The notes: generated by a model from the sequence alone, not told the origin. 64,000 nucleotides of DNA from Pseudolabrys taiwanensis (GCF_003367395.1 NZ_CP031417.1:992001-1056000); one strand, 5' to 3'; counted from the stretch's first letter, positions 26,928-36,427 are shown. Made by a program: numbers and translations.

Positions 26928-29246
26928 TCATCGTTGCGGCTGCGTGGCGGCCGCGCGCTCGATGTTGGTCTCGTACTGCGCCTTGCCCGAATAGTATTGC
27001 TTCGGCCACGGCACCGTCTTGACGCCGATCTTGGCCGCTTCGTGCAATGTCCATGCCGGATCGGCGAGATGCGGCCGTGCGACAGCGCACAGGTCGGCAC
27101 GGCCGGCGGCGATGATCGAGTTGGCGTGATCGGCCTCGAAGATGGCGCCGACGGCGATGGTGGCGATGCCGATCTCGTTGCGGATCTTGTCGGCGAACGG
27201 TGTCTGGAACAGACGGCCGTAGACCGGTTGCTCGGCCTTGTCGACCTGACCCGACGAGCAGTCGACCAGATCGGCGCCGGCATCCTTGAACATCTGCGAG
27301 AAGATCGCGGCGTCTTCCGGCGTGTTACCGCCTTCGGTCCAGTCGTGGCACGATAGGCGCACCGACATCGGCCGGTCCTCGGGCCAGACGGCGCGCATGG
27401 CGTTGAACACTTCCAGCGGATAGCGGGCGCGGTTCTCGTGGCTGCCGCCGTATTCGTCGGTGCGCTTGTTGGTCAGCGGCGACAGGAAGGCGGACAACAG
27501 ATAACCGTGGGCGCAGTGCAGCTCGAGCACGTCGAAGCCGATCGCCGCGGCGCGCTTGGTGGCAGCAACGAAGTCGGCCTTCACGCGGTCCATGTCGGCG
27601 CGCGTCATCTCGCGTGCCGCCGGCGCGCCGGCGAGGTAGGAGCCGTTCGACGCGGAAATCAGCGGCCAGTTGTCCTTGAGCAGCGGCTGGTCGATGCCTT
27701 CCCAGGCAAGGCGCGTCGAGCCCTTGCGGCCGGCATGGCCGAGCTGAATGCCCGCTTTGGCCGGTGTCGTATGGATGAAGTCGACGACGCGCTGCCAAGC
27801 CTTGGCCTGCTCGTCGTTCCACAAACCGAGGCAGCCGGGCGTGATGCGCGCATCGGGCGACACGCAGGTCATCTCGCCGAAGACGAGGCCGGCGCCGCCC
27901 ATGGCGCGGCTGCCGAGATGCACGAGATGGAAGTCGTTCGGCACGCCGTCGACCGCCGAGTACATCGCCATCGGCGACATCACGATGCGGTTGGCCAGGG
28001 TCACGCCGCGCACGCGATAGGGCGTGAACATCGGCGGAGTGGGGCGCTGGCCGGGCTCGACATTGAGGCCGCAACGCTGCGCGTACCAGCGCTCGTAGCC
28101 TTCGAGCCAGAGCTTGTCGCGCAGGCGCAGGTTCTCGTGGCTGATGCGCTGCGAGCGGGTGAGCAGCGAATACATGAACTGCTCGGGCTCGAGCGTGTCG
28201 GCATAACGGGAGCCGACCACCTCGAACCATTCCATGGCGTTGCGCGCGGCGTTCTGGATACGCGCGACGTCGACGCGGCGCACTTCCTCGTAGGCCGCGA
28301 GCACCTGTGGGATCTTGTCGGCGGTGTGACCGAACTTGTCGAACTGACGTGTCAGCTCGATCGCGTCCTCCAGCGCCAGCTTGGTGCCGGAGCCGATAGC
28401 GAAATGCGCGGTGTGCGCGGCATCGCCCATCAGCACCACATGGCTCTTGCCGTTGAAGTGGCTCCACTTGCCGCAGATCAGACGGTTGAAGTTCAGCCAG
28501 GCCGAGCCGCGCAGATGCCGCGCATTGGTCAGCAGCGGCTCGCCGTCGAGCACTTCGGCGAAGATCTTCTCGCAAAACGCGACCGACTCGTCCGGCGTTG
28601 CGGTATCGAGGCCGTGCGCGAGCAAGGTCTCTTCGGTCGTCTCGACGATGAAGGTCGAGGTTTTGTCGTCGAATTTGTAGACGTGCGCCTGGAACCAGCC
28701 GTGCTCGGTGCGGCGGAAGTCGAAGGTGAAGGCGTCGAAGTTCTTCTCGGTGCCGAGCCAGATGTAACGGTTCGGCCGCACGACCATATCGGGCTCGAAC
28801 GCAGCCTGGTACTTGTTGCGCAGTTTGGAATTGACGCCGTCGCAGGCGATGATCAGATCGGCATCGGGGAATTCGGTGTCGCTGTCGACCTCGCGCTCGA
28901 ACACCAGTTCGACGCCGAGATCCTCGCAGCGCTTCTGCAGAATGTTCAGAAGGCGCTTGCGGCCGATGCCGACGAAGCCGTGGCCGGTCGTGCGCATGCG
29001 CCGGCCCTTGATCAGAACCTCAATGTCGTCCCAATGGTTGAAGGCGACTTCGATCTCCTCGGCGGTCTTGGGATCCCAGACGCGCATGTTCTCCATGGTC
29101 GCGTCGGAGAACACCACGCCCCAGCCGAACGTGTCGTAGGGCCGGTTGCGCTCGACGACCGAGACCTGATGGGACGGATTGGCCTTCTTCATCAGGAGGC
29201 CGAAATAGAGGCCAGCGGGGCCGCCGCCGATGCAGACAATGCGCAT
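26928..29246 (-). CDS. Anthraniloyl-CoA monooxygenase/reductase-type fusion (FAD monooxygenase + OYE)
   Basis: 772 residues. Residues 1-385 are an FAD monooxygenase of the salicylyl-CoA hydroxylase type: [16 protein letters not shown] for [13 protein letters not shown], and [26 protein letters not shown]. Residues 405-770 are an old-yellow-enzyme (NADH:flavin oxidoreductase) barrel, [21 protein letters not shown] and [25 protein letters not shown]. This exact fusion is known from 2-aminobenzoyl-CoA monooxygenase/reductase of Azoarcus evansii, which hydroxylates and then reduces the ring of anthraniloyl-CoA. Databases often call it salicylyl-CoA 5-hydroxylase. A TTGACA promoter and a perfect A+T palindrome lie upstream. 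Confidence 0.88.
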   Translation of the reverse strand: MRIVCIGGGPAGLYFGLLMKKANPSHQVSVVERNRPYDTFGWGVVFSDATMENMRVWDPKTAEEIEVAFNHWDDIEVLIKGRRMRTTGHGFVGIGRKRLLNILQKRCEDLGVELVFEREVDSDTEFPDADLIIACDGVNSKLRNKYQAAFEPDMVVRPNRYIWLGTEKNFDAFTFDFRRTEHGWFQAHVYKFDDKTSTFIVETTEETLLAHGLDTATPDESVAFCEKIFAEVLDGEPLLTNARHLRGSAWLNFNRLICGKWSHFNGKSHVVLMGDAAHTAHFAIGSGTKLALEDAIELTRQFDKFGHTADKIPQVLAAYEEVRRVDVARIQNAARNAMEWFEVVGSRYADTLEPEQFMYSLLTRSQRISHENLRLRDKLWLEGYERWYAQRCGLNVEPGQRPTPPMFTPYRVRGVTLANRIVMSPMAMYSAVDGVPNDFHLVHLGSRAMGGAGLVFGEMTCVSPDARITPGCLGLWNDEQAKAWQRVVDFIHTTPAKAGIQLGHAGRKGSTRLAWEGIDQPLLKDNWPLISASNGSYLAGAPAAREMTRADMDRVKADFVAATKRAAAIGFDVLELHCAHGYLLSAFLSPLTNKRTDEYGGSHENRARYPLEVFNAMRAVWPEDRPMSVRLSCHDWTEGGNTPEDAAIFSQMFKDAGADLVDCSSGQVDKAEQPVYGRLFQTPFADKIRNEIGIATIAVGAIFEADHANSIIAAGRADLCAVARPHLADPAWTLHEAAKIGVKTVPWPKQYYSGKAQYETNIERAAATQPQR

Positions 29247-29361
29247 AATCTAGTGGTCCTGCTTCACGAGCTGCCCCGACATTACACGCCTTTGCGTGCC
29301 GCGGTTCTTCACATCGAGGCAAGATCGGGCGGCAAGATGCCGGTCCGCAGCCGCGCGTGAA

Positions 29362-29383
29362 ATTATTTTATACTTAAAATAAT
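29362..29383. promoter_or_regulatory. A+T palindrome (MarR-type operator), site 1
   Basis: ATTATTTTA-TACT-TAAAATAAT: 9-bp arms, fully symmetric, 4-bp centre, in otherwise GC-rich DNA. It is the best copy of the six. It lies about 115 bp before the FMO-OYE fusion and overlaps the -10 region of a promoter whose -35 is TTGACA on the minus strand (29405-29400), so a bound protein would block RNA polymerase. Confidence 0.8.
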
Positions 29384-29405
29384 CAGCGGGGCGGGCGGCT
29401 GTCAA
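29377..29405 (-). promoter_or_regulatory. Sigma-70-like promoter of the FMO-OYE/thioesterase unit
   Basis: On the minus strand, TTGACA (29405-29400), a 17-bp spacer and TTATTT as -10, inside the left arm of the A+T palindrome. The -35 is a perfect consensus. It would drive the fusion gene at 29246 and the thioesterase behind it with a leader of roughly 125 bases. Confidence 0.55.
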
Positions 29406-29420
29406 TGGTCGCTTGCGTAA

Positions 29421-30869
29421 CTATTGCCAGTCGGGCGGCGTCAGGCGGCGCTTGCCGTCGGCGGTTTTGGCGACGCCGGGGGCGTCGAGGTCGAGCTTGT
29501 CCCAGAGCTGGCAGGTCACCGTCTTGTGCTTCTGGTCGAGGCCTTCGCAGTAATTGGTGAACTCGCACAGCCGCACCTCGCCGCCGCGGCCGAGCGCGAT
29601 CTTGCGGAACCAGTCGGGGTCGGCCAGCGATTGCCGCGCCGCGCCGACGATGTCGCAGGTCTCGTCGGCCAGCATCTTCTCGGCCATGTCGAAGTTGTGC
29701 ACGCCGCCGGCGCAGACGACCGGGGTGCCGAGGCCGGCCGCGCGGATGTCGCTGCGGATCGCCGCGGTCGCCGCGATGTTGCGGCCGAACGGACCGCGCG
29801 CGTCGGAAATGTATTGCGGCATGCACTCGTAGCCGCTGCGACCCGTATAGGGGTAGGCGGCGCCGCCGACGCCCGGCTGCTTGGCGTCGTCGAACTTGCC
29901 GCCGCGCGAGGTCGACAGGAAGTCCATGCCGGCCTTGGCGAAGGCCAGGCCGAAGAAGCGCGCATCGTCGACATCGCTGCCGCCGTCGATGCACTCGTCG
30001 GCCAGGAAGCGGCAGCCGACGGCGAAGTCTGCGCCGACGCGCGCACGCACGGCCTCGTAGACCTCGAGCGGCAGCCGCAGACGGTTCTCGCGCGCGCCGC
30101 CATAACCGTCCGTGCGCGTGTTCTTGCGCGAAAGGAACGACGCCATGGTGTAGGCGTGCGCATAGTGCAGCTCGACGCCGTCGAAGCCCGCTTGCTGCGC
30201 TCGCGCGGAGGCATCGGCGAAGAGCCCGGGCAGCGTCTGGGGCAAGTCGCGAATGTGCGCGAGATGCATGTCGGTGACACGCTCGCGATAGCCGAAGTCG
30301 AGCGCTTCGAGTTCGCGCTCGGTGAGCACTTTCGCCAGTTCGGCCGGCGGCAGCGCGGTGAGGCGCGTCCGCACCTCGGCTTCGGGCAGCGCGGGCTCGC
30401 CGAGCGCCTGGCGATGCGCGTCGGTGATCGTCAGGAATCGCTCGAGATACTTCGCCCGATCCGGACGACGCCGGATCGACAGAAAGTCGATGAGCTGGAT
30501 GAACAGCCGCGTCTCGCCATGGCTTGCCTCGCGCACCGCGTCGACGAGCTTGCGCAGGCCGGGAATGTAGCGCTCGTGGCCGATGCGCATCAGCGGCCCA
30601 CTCGGCACGTCGCGGATGCCGGTCGCTTCGACCACGATCGCGCCCGGCCGGCCGCGGGCGAAACGCGCATACCACTCGATGACGTCATCGGTGACGAAGC
30701 CGTCTTCGGTCGCGCGCCACGGCACCATGGCCGGGATCCAGGTGCGCTGCGTGAGCGTTACCGGGCCGATCGCGACGGGAGAAAACAGCCGAGCGCGCGC
30801 GGCTTCTTCGCGCGACGGAACATGGCCAAGTTTGGCTTCGAATTGGATGCGTTCGGGCGGGCGCCACAT
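29421..30869 (-). CDS. OYE-family NADH:flavin oxidoreductase
   Basis: 482 residues from ATG 30869 (MWRPPERIQ). TIM-barrel OYE features: LFSPVAIGPVTLTQRTWIPAMVPW, HYAHAYTMASFLSRKNTRTDGYGG and VVCAGGVHNFDMAEKML. A Cys pattern near the end (LCEFTNYC ... VTCQLWD) might hold an iron-sulfur cluster as in dienoyl-CoA reductases. An in-frame ATG at 30899 sits inside the A+T operator, and neither start has an obvious ribosome site. The probable role is reduction of an alpha,beta-unsaturated ring intermediate after the FMO-OYE step (inference). It is divergent from the MarR gene. Confidence 0.82.
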   Translation of the reverse strand: MWRPPERIQFEAKLGHVPSREEAARARLFSPVAIGPVTLTQRTWIPAMVPWRATEDGFVTDDVIEWYARFARGRPGAIVVEATGIRDVPSGPLMRIGHERYIPGLRKLVDAVREASHGETRLFIQLIDFLSIRRRPDRAKYLERFLTITDAHRQALGEPALPEAEVRTRLTALPPAELAKVLTERELEALDFGYRERVTDMHLAHIRDLPQTLPGLFADASARAQQAGFDGVELHYAHAYTMASFLSRKNTRTDGYGGARENRLRLPLEVYEAVRARVGADFAVGCRFLADECIDGGSDVDDARFFGLAFAKAGMDFLSTSRGGKFDDAKQPGVGGAAYPYTGRSGYECMPQYISDARGPFGRNIAATAAIRSDIRAAGLGTPVVCAGGVHNFDMAEKMLADETCDIVGAARQSLADPDWFRKIALGRGGEVRLCEFTNYCEGLDQKHKTVTCQLWDKLDLDAPGVAKTADGKRRLTPPDWQ

Positions 30870-30897
30870 TCGAACGAGTGTAGGGAGCGCGAAAATC

Positions 30898-30916
30898 ATT
30901 TCAAGTATAAAATAAT
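30898..30916. promoter_or_regulatory. A+T palindrome (MarR-type operator), site 2
   Basis: ATTTCAAGTATAAAATAAT on the plus strand; the right half TAAAATAAT is identical to site 1 and the left half has one change per few bases. It sits between the divergent OYE gene and the marR gene, and contains TATACT on the minus strand and TATAAA on the plus strand as possible -10 elements, so one protein could repress both directions, including its own gene. Confidence 0.7.
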
Positions 30917-31003
30917 TCCGCGCCCGCGCCGCAGGCGTATATAGTACGAGTGCAAGGCCTATTTCCGCGCGCATGATTCGCGCGCCGCCAGGAGACCGGT
31001 GCA

Positions 31004-31504
31004 ATGGACGACGCAGCCGCGCTTCCGCTCGACGTCGAAACCAAGGTGATTGAACGGCCGGGCGATCACAAAGAGGAATTGCGCCTCTGGCTGCGGCTGC
31101 TCAGCTGCAAGGTGCTGATCGAGAACGAGATCCGCCGCAAGTTGCGCGACAATTACGACATCACGCTGCCGCGTTTCGATCTGATGGCGCAACTCGACAA
31201 GGCGCCGGGCGGCATGAAGCTCGGCGAGCTGTCGCAGCGGCTGATGGTGTCGAACGGCAACATCACCGGTCTGGTGGATCGCCTGGTGTCGCAAGGTCTG
31301 CTTGATCGCCAGCCGTCGCCGACCGACCGGCGCACGCAACTTGTGAAGCTGACCGCGGAAGGTCGCCGCGCCTTCCGCGCCATGGCGGCGGCGCACGAGA
31401 ACTGGATCGCGGATCTGTTTTGCGACCTGTCGAAGAACGAGCAGGAGACGCTGATGCGCCTGCTCGGCAAGGCGAAGAACTCGGCGCGCAAGGCGCTGGG
31501 GTAA
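31004..31504 (+). CDS. MarR-family transcriptional regulator
   Basis: 166 residues with a winged helix-turn-helix: KLGELSQRLMVSNGNITGLVDRLVSQGLLDRQPSPTDRRTQLVKLTAEGR is the recognition helix and wing region. CAGGAGA lies about 8 bp upstream of the ATG. MarR proteins are dimers that bind palindromes and release on binding an aromatic ligand or its CoA ester. Its promoter region contains A+T palindrome site 2, and five further sites lie in the island, so it is the best candidate for island regulator, probably autoregulated (inference). Confidence 0.9.
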   Translation: MDDAAALPLDVETKVIERPGDHKEELRLWLRLLSCKVLIENEIRRKLRDNYDITLPRFDLMAQLDKAPGGMKLGELSQRLMVSNGNITGLVDRLVSQGLLDRQPSPTDRRTQLVKLTAEGRRAFRAMAAAHENWIADLFCDLSKNEQETLMRLLGKAKNSARKALG

Positions 31505-31507
31505 CTG

Positions 31508-31588
31508 TCCGCTCGTCGTCCCGCGAAAGCGCGGACCCAGCACTGCCGCTGAAAGAACTGGATTTCCGCTTACGCGGGAATGAGCGGA
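31508..31588. repeat. Palindromic intergenic repeat, family B, copy 2
   Basis: Begins TCCGCTCGTCGTCCCGCG and ends CGCGGGAATGAGCGGA, with inner GCGGACCCAG ... CTGGATTTCCGC. It lies between the convergent marR and iorB-like genes and may terminate both transcripts. Confidence 0.8.
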
Positions 31589-31607
31589 GAGTGTTGCTAG
31601 CGTCGTA

Positions 31608-33182
31608 TCAGACGAAACTGTCGATCGTCTTCAACGCGCCGGACAGCGCGATGCCGTCCTCGTCCTTGAGCGCGGCTTCGCGCAGGCGCCGCACCCATTC
31701 GGCGGCGTCGGGGCGGCCTTCGACCTTGGCGGCGCCTAGCATGACCTTGTCGAATTTCGACGTGCCGCGCGCATGCGTGTCGGAATAGCCCTTCACCAGG
31801 CGGCGCACCTGCAACAGTTCGACCGCGAAGTCGTAGTTCTTCGGCGCGGCGGCTTTCACCTTGGCGAGCCAGGCGTCGCGGTGCGCAACCTCGTTGCGGT
31901 GGCGCAACGTGCCGCGTCGGAAGCGGCGCATGCCGCCGAGGAAGTAGAGCGGCAGGAACCAGCGGATGGTGCCGGTCTGCACGCGGCGGCCGCGGTTGAC
32001 GACCTTGTCGAGCGCCTTGAACAAGCCCGGGCGGCTTTCGATGAAGCGGCCGAGTCCGGCCGGCAGCGCGCCGCAGACTTCTTCCATGCGCGGATGCATG
32101 TATTCGGTCGTGTAGACGAGTTGATCCGGCGCAGCCGCGATTTCCTTGCGCACCCGTTCGAAACGACTGCCCCGCGTCTTCAGATCGGCGACACGGAACA
32201 CGTCGTCATAGGCCATCGCGGTCGCGATGTACTTCGCCGCCGTGCGGGTCAGCACATAGCCGCGCGCTTCGCCGTCATTGGCCTTGTCGAGCGCCAGGAT
32301 GCCGGCGAGCAGATCGAGATATTCCTTGCCGTAGGCGACATCCTGATAGTCGACGACGCGCTGCAAGCCGGCGCCGATCATATCGTGCGCGGGATGCGGG
32401 AATTCCTTCTGCGCGCGCGCCACCAGCGCGTCATAGGCGGCGTTGCCGACCGGCGCAAGCGCCGGATAACGTTTGGCGATCGGTGCTTTGAACGCGGTAT
32501 GGGCGGGGCCGTGGCTGGCTTCGGCCAGCGCACCGTCGTAGCCGAACGCAAAGGCGCGCAAGCTTGGCTCGACGCCGACGCCGGCGGCGCGGATGGTCGC
32601 CTCGAAGGCGGCGCGTTCGAACGGCAGCGTCTTGGACGCGGCGACGGCACCGAACAGTACGGCCGAGACGACGCTGCCAGCCTTCTCGGCGAGCTCCGCC
32701 ATATCGAAAGCGATGAAGCGCTTGGAGGCGGCGGCGGCGGCGGCAAAGACGTTCTCAGCTTCGCCGATGCCGTCGCCCGGACTCTGCTTCTCGGCCACCG
32801 CATAGTGGCGGTGCGAAGAGGCGATGAGGGTGGTGCGGTCGGGCGTTACGAAGCCGCGCTGCATGGCGCGGCCGGCTTCCATCAGCTCGGCGCCAATGAC
32901 GATGTCGACTTCACCCGGCACGGGCAGCAACGACAGGATCGGTCGCAGGCCCTTCGGCGCACCGGGTGGCAATGGCAGCACTTCGATGAAGTAGACCGTG
33001 GCGCCCGTGCGTTGCGCCACCCCGGGCACCGAGGTCGACTGGGCGGCCCAGCCTTGGGACTCGCACAAGGCGACAATCCAATCGACGAGCACGCCGCCGC
33101 CCTGACCGCCCATGGCCATGACGGCGATGGACAGCGGCTTGGCGGTGTCGAGGGCAGGCGAGATCGAAGGCGCGACGTTCAT
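31608..33182 (-). CDS. Indolepyruvate-type 2-oxoacid:ferredoxin oxidoreductase, beta subunit
   Basis: 524 residues. Residues 1-200 are the catalytic gamma-type domain (SIAVMAMGGQGGGVLVDWIVALCES; GVAQRTGATVYFIEV). The rest (about 200-520) is an extra all-helical domain found in the long proteobacterial IorB-like proteins. The start at 33182 has AAGAAG upstream; the longer frame is Arg-rich and overlaps the alpha gene, so I rejected it. It works with the alpha subunit to decarboxylate an aryl 2-oxoacid to an acyl-CoA. In this context I suggest 2-aminophenylglyoxylate (isatinate) as substrate (inference); indolepyruvate is the textbook alternative. Confidence 0.85.
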   Translation of the reverse strand: MNVAPSISPALDTAKPLSIAVMAMGGQGGGVLVDWIVALCESQGWAAQSTSVPGVAQRTGATVYFIEVLPLPPGAPKGLRPILSLLPVPGEVDIVIGAELMEAGRAMQRGFVTPDRTTLIASSHRHYAVAEKQSPGDGIGEAENVFAAAAAASKRFIAFDMAELAEKAGSVVSAVLFGAVAASKTLPFERAAFEATIRAAGVGVEPSLRAFAFGYDGALAEASHGPAHTAFKAPIAKRYPALAPVGNAAYDALVARAQKEFPHPAHDMIGAGLQRVVDYQDVAYGKEYLDLLAGILALDKANDGEARGYVLTRTAAKYIATAMAYDDVFRVADLKTRGSRFERVRKEIAAAPDQLVYTTEYMHPRMEEVCGALPAGLGRFIESRPGLFKALDKVVNRGRRVQTGTIRWFLPLYFLGGMRRFRRGTLRHRNEVAHRDAWLAKVKAAAPKNYDFAVELLQVRRLVKGYSDTHARGTSKFDKVMLGAAKVEGRPDAAEWVRRLREAALKDEDGIALSGALKTIDSFV

Positions 33183-33199
33183 CGGTGTCTTCTTAAAGC

Positions 33200-35350
33200 T
33201 TACGCGAAAGCGATGCGGTTGCGGGCGCGGCGGCGCTGCAGGAAGCCGATCACGCCGCTGCGCAGCTTGGCGACGAAGCGATCCCAGCCGGTCGGATTGT
33301 AGACGATGTCGGCGCGGTAGAACGACGGGCAGAGCACGGCGGCTTCCGACACCTCGCCGCAATTGCCGCAGCCGACGCAGGTGTTGTCGATCGCCGCGAC
33401 CGGATCGTCCTTGAGCGGATCGTCGGTGCGCTTGACCGACAGCGACGGACAGCCCGACAGACGGATGCAGGCGTGATCGCCGGTGCAGACGTCTTCATCG
33501 ACGCCGAAGCGCTCGCGCACCATGCGCACGCCGCCTTTCACCGCTTTGTTGAACTGCGGCTTCACGCGGCGCTGCTTGTTGAGCATGCATTCGGAGGAGG
33601 CGACGATGACCTTCGGGCCGGGCGTGTCGGTCGTCAGCGCCTCTTTGAGCGTGTCGCGCATCTTGCCGACGTCGTAGGTGCGATCGATCTGCCGCACCCA
33701 TTTCACGCCGACGCCTTCAACGGCCTTGGTGATCGGGTTCTGCGTCGAACGCTCCGGGTTGTCGGCGCGCGACGAGAGAATGTCCTGGCCGCCGGTCGCC
33801 GACGAATAGAAGTTGTCGACGACGACGATGACGCTGTCGTGCTTGTTGTAGACGGCGTTGCCGATGGAGGTGGTCAGGCCGTTATGCCAGAAGCCGCCGT
33901 CGCCGATCATGGCGATCGACTTCTTGTCGGTCTTGACGTTGAAGGCCGCGTTCGAGGCCGGGCCGAGACCATAACCCATGGTCGTCGCGCCGAGGTTGAA
34001 CGGCGGCAGGCAGGCGAACAGATGGCAGCCGATATCGCCGGCGATGTGGTGCGGCCCGAGCTCCTGCTCGACCAGCTTCATCGCCGCGAAGATTGGCCGC
34101 TCCGGGCAGCCGGTGCAGAAGCCCGGCGGACGCGGCGGCACGGTGCCGGCGAGCGCCTTGATGCGCGGATCATCGCTGATGGTCGGCTGGTTCGGCGCGC
34201 GCACCTGGTCCGACAGCACGCCGGGCGCGGCGCCGAGCAGGAAGTCGCGCACCCCCTTGAGCATCACATCGGCGGTGTATTCGCCGGCCATCGGCAGCAC
34301 ACCCTTGCCATAAATCTTGGTGTTGATGTCGCGGCGGCGCAGGATCGTGGCGATCGACTGCTCGATATGCTCGGGCTGGCCTTCCTCGACGATCAGCACG
34401 GCCTTCTTGGTCGCGCAGAAGTCGGCGACCTCGTCGTCGACCACCGGATAGACGACGTTCATGCAATAGATCGGCACGCGCGTCTTGCCCCAGACGTCGG
34501 CAAGGCCGAGGCGCTCAAGCGCGCGCTGAACGCCATTGTACATACCGCCCTGGACGATGATGCCGAGGTCCGTCAGATCGCCATCGAAGAACTCGTTGAG
34601 CTTGCGCTCCTTGATGAACTTCACCGCGTTCGGCCAGCGCTGCTCGATCTTCTCCTTCTCGTGCAGATAGGAGGCGGGCGGCAGCACGATCCGGCTAGTG
34701 TCGCGCACCGGAGCCTGCAACGCCTGCTGCAACGTGAAGGCCGGCGGCTTATTGTCCTTGGCGATGAACGAGCCGTGCACGTGGCAGGCGCGGATGCGCA
34801 CTTCCAGCATCACCGGTGTGTTCGAAACTTCCGAGAGCTCGAAGCCGTCCTCGACGGACTTGACGATGGACTCGAGATTGGGGCGCGGGTCGAGCAGCCA
34901 GATCTGCGACTTCATCGCGAAGGAATGAGAGCGCTCCTGCATGATCGAGGAGCCTTCGCCATAGTCCTCGCCGATGATGATGAGAGCGCCGCCGGTGACG
35001 CCGCCGGAGGTGAGGTTGGCGAGCGCGTCGGACGCGACGTTGACGCCGACCGGTGCCTTGAAGGTGACGGCGCCGCGGATCGGATACATCACCGAGGCGG
35101 CCAGCGACGCGGCGGCGGCGGCTTCCGAGGCCGAGTTGGAGAACTGCACGCCGAGCTTGTTCAGCGTGTCCTGAGCGTCGTTGAGTACGTCCATCAGATG
35201 CGAGATCGGCGCGCCCTGATAGCCGCCGACATAACCGACGCCCGATTGCAGCAACGCCTTGGTCAACGCGAGGATGCCTTCGCCGCGAAATTCCTCACCG
35301 GCTCCGAGTTCGAGATCCCGGACTTCCTTTGCAAAGGACCGTTCCGCCAT
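33200..35350 (-). CDS. Indolepyruvate-type 2-oxoacid:ferredoxin oxidoreductase, alpha subunit
   Basis: 716 residues. The N-terminal pyrimidine-binding and transketolase-like domains (GYVGGYQGAPISHLMDVL) are followed by the thiamine diphosphate domain with GDIGCHLFACLPPFN and the GDG...N motif IGDGGFWHNGLTTSIGNAV. The C-terminal ferredoxin-like part has cysteines in CTGDHACIRLSGCPSL and CVGCGNCGEVSEAAVLCP for 4Fe-4S clusters. It oxidatively decarboxylates aryl 2-oxoacids to acyl-CoA, passing electrons to ferredoxin. It is first in the operon with the beta subunit 17 bp behind. A divergent operator/promoter gap lies upstream. Confidence 0.92.
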   Translation of the reverse strand: MAERSFAKEVRDLELGAGEEFRGEGILALTKALLQSGVGYVGGYQGAPISHLMDVLNDAQDTLNKLGVQFSNSASEAAAAASLAASVMYPIRGAVTFKAPVGVNVASDALANLTSGGVTGGALIIIGEDYGEGSSIMQERSHSFAMKSQIWLLDPRPNLESIVKSVEDGFELSEVSNTPVMLEVRIRACHVHGSFIAKDNKPPAFTLQQALQAPVRDTSRIVLPPASYLHEKEKIEQRWPNAVKFIKERKLNEFFDGDLTDLGIIVQGGMYNGVQRALERLGLADVWGKTRVPIYCMNVVYPVVDDEVADFCATKKAVLIVEEGQPEHIEQSIATILRRRDINTKIYGKGVLPMAGEYTADVMLKGVRDFLLGAAPGVLSDQVRAPNQPTISDDPRIKALAGTVPPRPPGFCTGCPERPIFAAMKLVEQELGPHHIAGDIGCHLFACLPPFNLGATTMGYGLGPASNAAFNVKTDKKSIAMIGDGGFWHNGLTTSIGNAVYNKHDSVIVVVDNFYSSATGGQDILSSRADNPERSTQNPITKAVEGVGVKWVRQIDRTYDVGKMRDTLKEALTTDTPGPKVIVASSECMLNKQRRVKPQFNKAVKGGVRMVRERFGVDEDVCTGDHACIRLSGCPSLSVKRTDDPLKDDPVAAIDNTCVGCGNCGEVSEAAVLCPSFYRADIVYNPTGWDRFVAKLRSGVIGFLQRRRARNRIAFA

Positions 35351-35539
35351 GACGCTCTCCGCTCATTCGCGAGCTTCCGGCCTTTCGGGGATTGAGGAGG
35401 ATCGGCGCAGGCCGGGATGCCGCCGATCGCCGTCGCGAATTTCTACTCCCAAAGCGAATGCGCTGTCGATGCCGCGCTGCGCCTCCGGCAAGGCGCTTGC
35501 ACAAGCATCAGCGTCGAAGCTTTTCGAGTTCCACGACAA

Positions 35540-35567
35540 TTGACACTATCCCCGGCGCCGATAATAT
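35540..35567 (+). promoter_or_regulatory. Sigma-70 promoter of the cyclase/FAD-enzyme operon
   Basis: TTGACA (35540-35545), a 16-bp spacer and TAATAT (35562-35567) on the plus strand, close to consensus. Transcription would start near 35574, inside the A+T palindrome at 35566-35584. A protein on that site would block initiation, which supports a repressor role. Confidence 0.7.
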
Positions 35568-35584
35568 TTCAACCCTAAAATAAT
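35566..35584. promoter_or_regulatory. A+T palindrome (MarR-type operator), site 3
   Basis: ATTTCAACCCTAAAATAAT. It differs from site 2 only in the three central bases (CCC instead of GTA), which is strong evidence for a common protein. It overlaps the predicted transcription start of the cyclase operon, 60 bp before the cyclase ATG. Confidence 0.75.
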
Positions 35585-35644
35585 TTTCGCGCCGGCGTGC
35601 CCTGCGCCGGCGTGGCGGGACAATCAGCGCAAGGAGCCCATCCG

Positions 35645-36427
35645 ATGTCCGCGTCCCTCTTGAACCAACTGGCGGCTGCCATCGTCAGCAACTCCATCCG
35701 CGTCATCGATCTCTCCCAGACCTTGCGCGCGTCGACGCCGGTGATCGCGCTGCCGCCGCCGCTTGCCAATTCCAAGCCGTTCTCGATCGAGGAAATCTCG
35801 CATTACGACGATCGTGGGCCGGGCTGGTACTGGAACAACATCTCGATGGGCGAGCATACGGGGACGCATTTCGACGCGCCGGTGCACTGGGTGACGGGCC
35901 AGCATTACGCCGACGGCTTCACCGACACGCTGCCGGTGCAACGCTTCGTTGCGCCCGCGGTCGTGATCGACATGAGCAAGGAAGCAGCGGCGGACGAGAA
36001 GTTCGTGATGGAGCCGTCGCACATCCAGGCCTGGGAGGCCAAATATGGCCGTATCCCGGATGGCGCGTGGGTGCTGATGCGCACCGATTGGTCGAAGCGC
36101 ACCGACCCGGAGAAGTTCCTCAATATGAAAGAGGACGGCCCGCACACGCCGGGCCCTTCGACGGCGGCGATCACGTTCCTGGTCAAGGAGCGCAACGTCA
36201 ACGGTTGGGGCGTGGAAGCGGTCGGCACCGACCACGGCCAGGCCTTCGCCTTCGAGCCGGCGTTCCCGGCGCACAATCTGATGCACGGCGCCAAGAAGCT
36301 CGGCCTTGCCAGCCTCACCAATCTCGACCAGCTGCCGCCGACTGGCGCGCTGCTGATCACGCCGCCGCTGAAGATCGAGAAGGGGTCGGGCTCGCCGCTG
36401 CGCGTGCTGGCTCTGGTCGCGGGCTAA
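35645..36427 (+). CDS. Cyclase-family metal hydrolase, isatin hydrolase/KynB-like (paralogue 1)
   Basis: 260 residues of the cyclase superfamily that includes kynurenine formamidase and isatin hydrolase. The metal motif is GEHTGTHFDAPVHW (H71, H75, D77, H81), as in HxGTHxDxPxH. Later conserved blocks are RTDWSKR and GTDHGQAFAFEPAFPAHNLMH. CAAGGAG lies about 10 bp before the ATG. By analogy it opens the lactam of isatin to isatinate using manganese, in the cytosol; kynurenine-type or other cyclic amides are alternatives. A paralogue is at 59564. It is first in an operon driven by a consensus promoter. Confidence 0.82.
   Translation: MSASLLNQLAAAIVSNSIRVIDLSQTLRASTPVIALPPPLANSKPFSIEEISHYDDRGPGWYWNNISMGEHTGTHFDAPVHWVTGQHYADGFTDTLPVQRFVAPAVVIDMSKEAAADEKFVMEPSHIQAWEAKYGRIPDGAWVLMRTDWSKRTDPEKFLNMKEDGPHTPGPSTAAITFLVKERNVNGWGVEAVGTDHGQAFAFEPAFPAHNLMHGAKKLGLASLTNLDQLPPTGALLITPPLKIEKGSGSPLRVLALVAG

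Larger units (their letters stand above)
35351..35644. promoter_or_regulatory. Divergent control region between the oxidoreductase and cyclase operons
   Basis: 294 bp without a gene. The right third holds a near-perfect promoter and A+T palindrome site 3 (listed separately). The left two thirds, GC-rich, must contain the promoter for the minus-strand oxidoreductase genes, but I see no strong consensus there. Confidence 0.6.

Noticed and set aside
27438..29360. A 640-codon plus-strand frame opposite the FMO-OYE gene
   Set aside because: No recognisable domain; Val/Ala/Glu/Arg/His-rich shadow of a clear, domain-complete gene on the other strand.
33473..35395. A 640-codon plus-strand frame opposite the oxidoreductase alpha gene
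   Set aside because: A shadow of the alpha subunit, which has all thiamine and iron-sulfur motifs.
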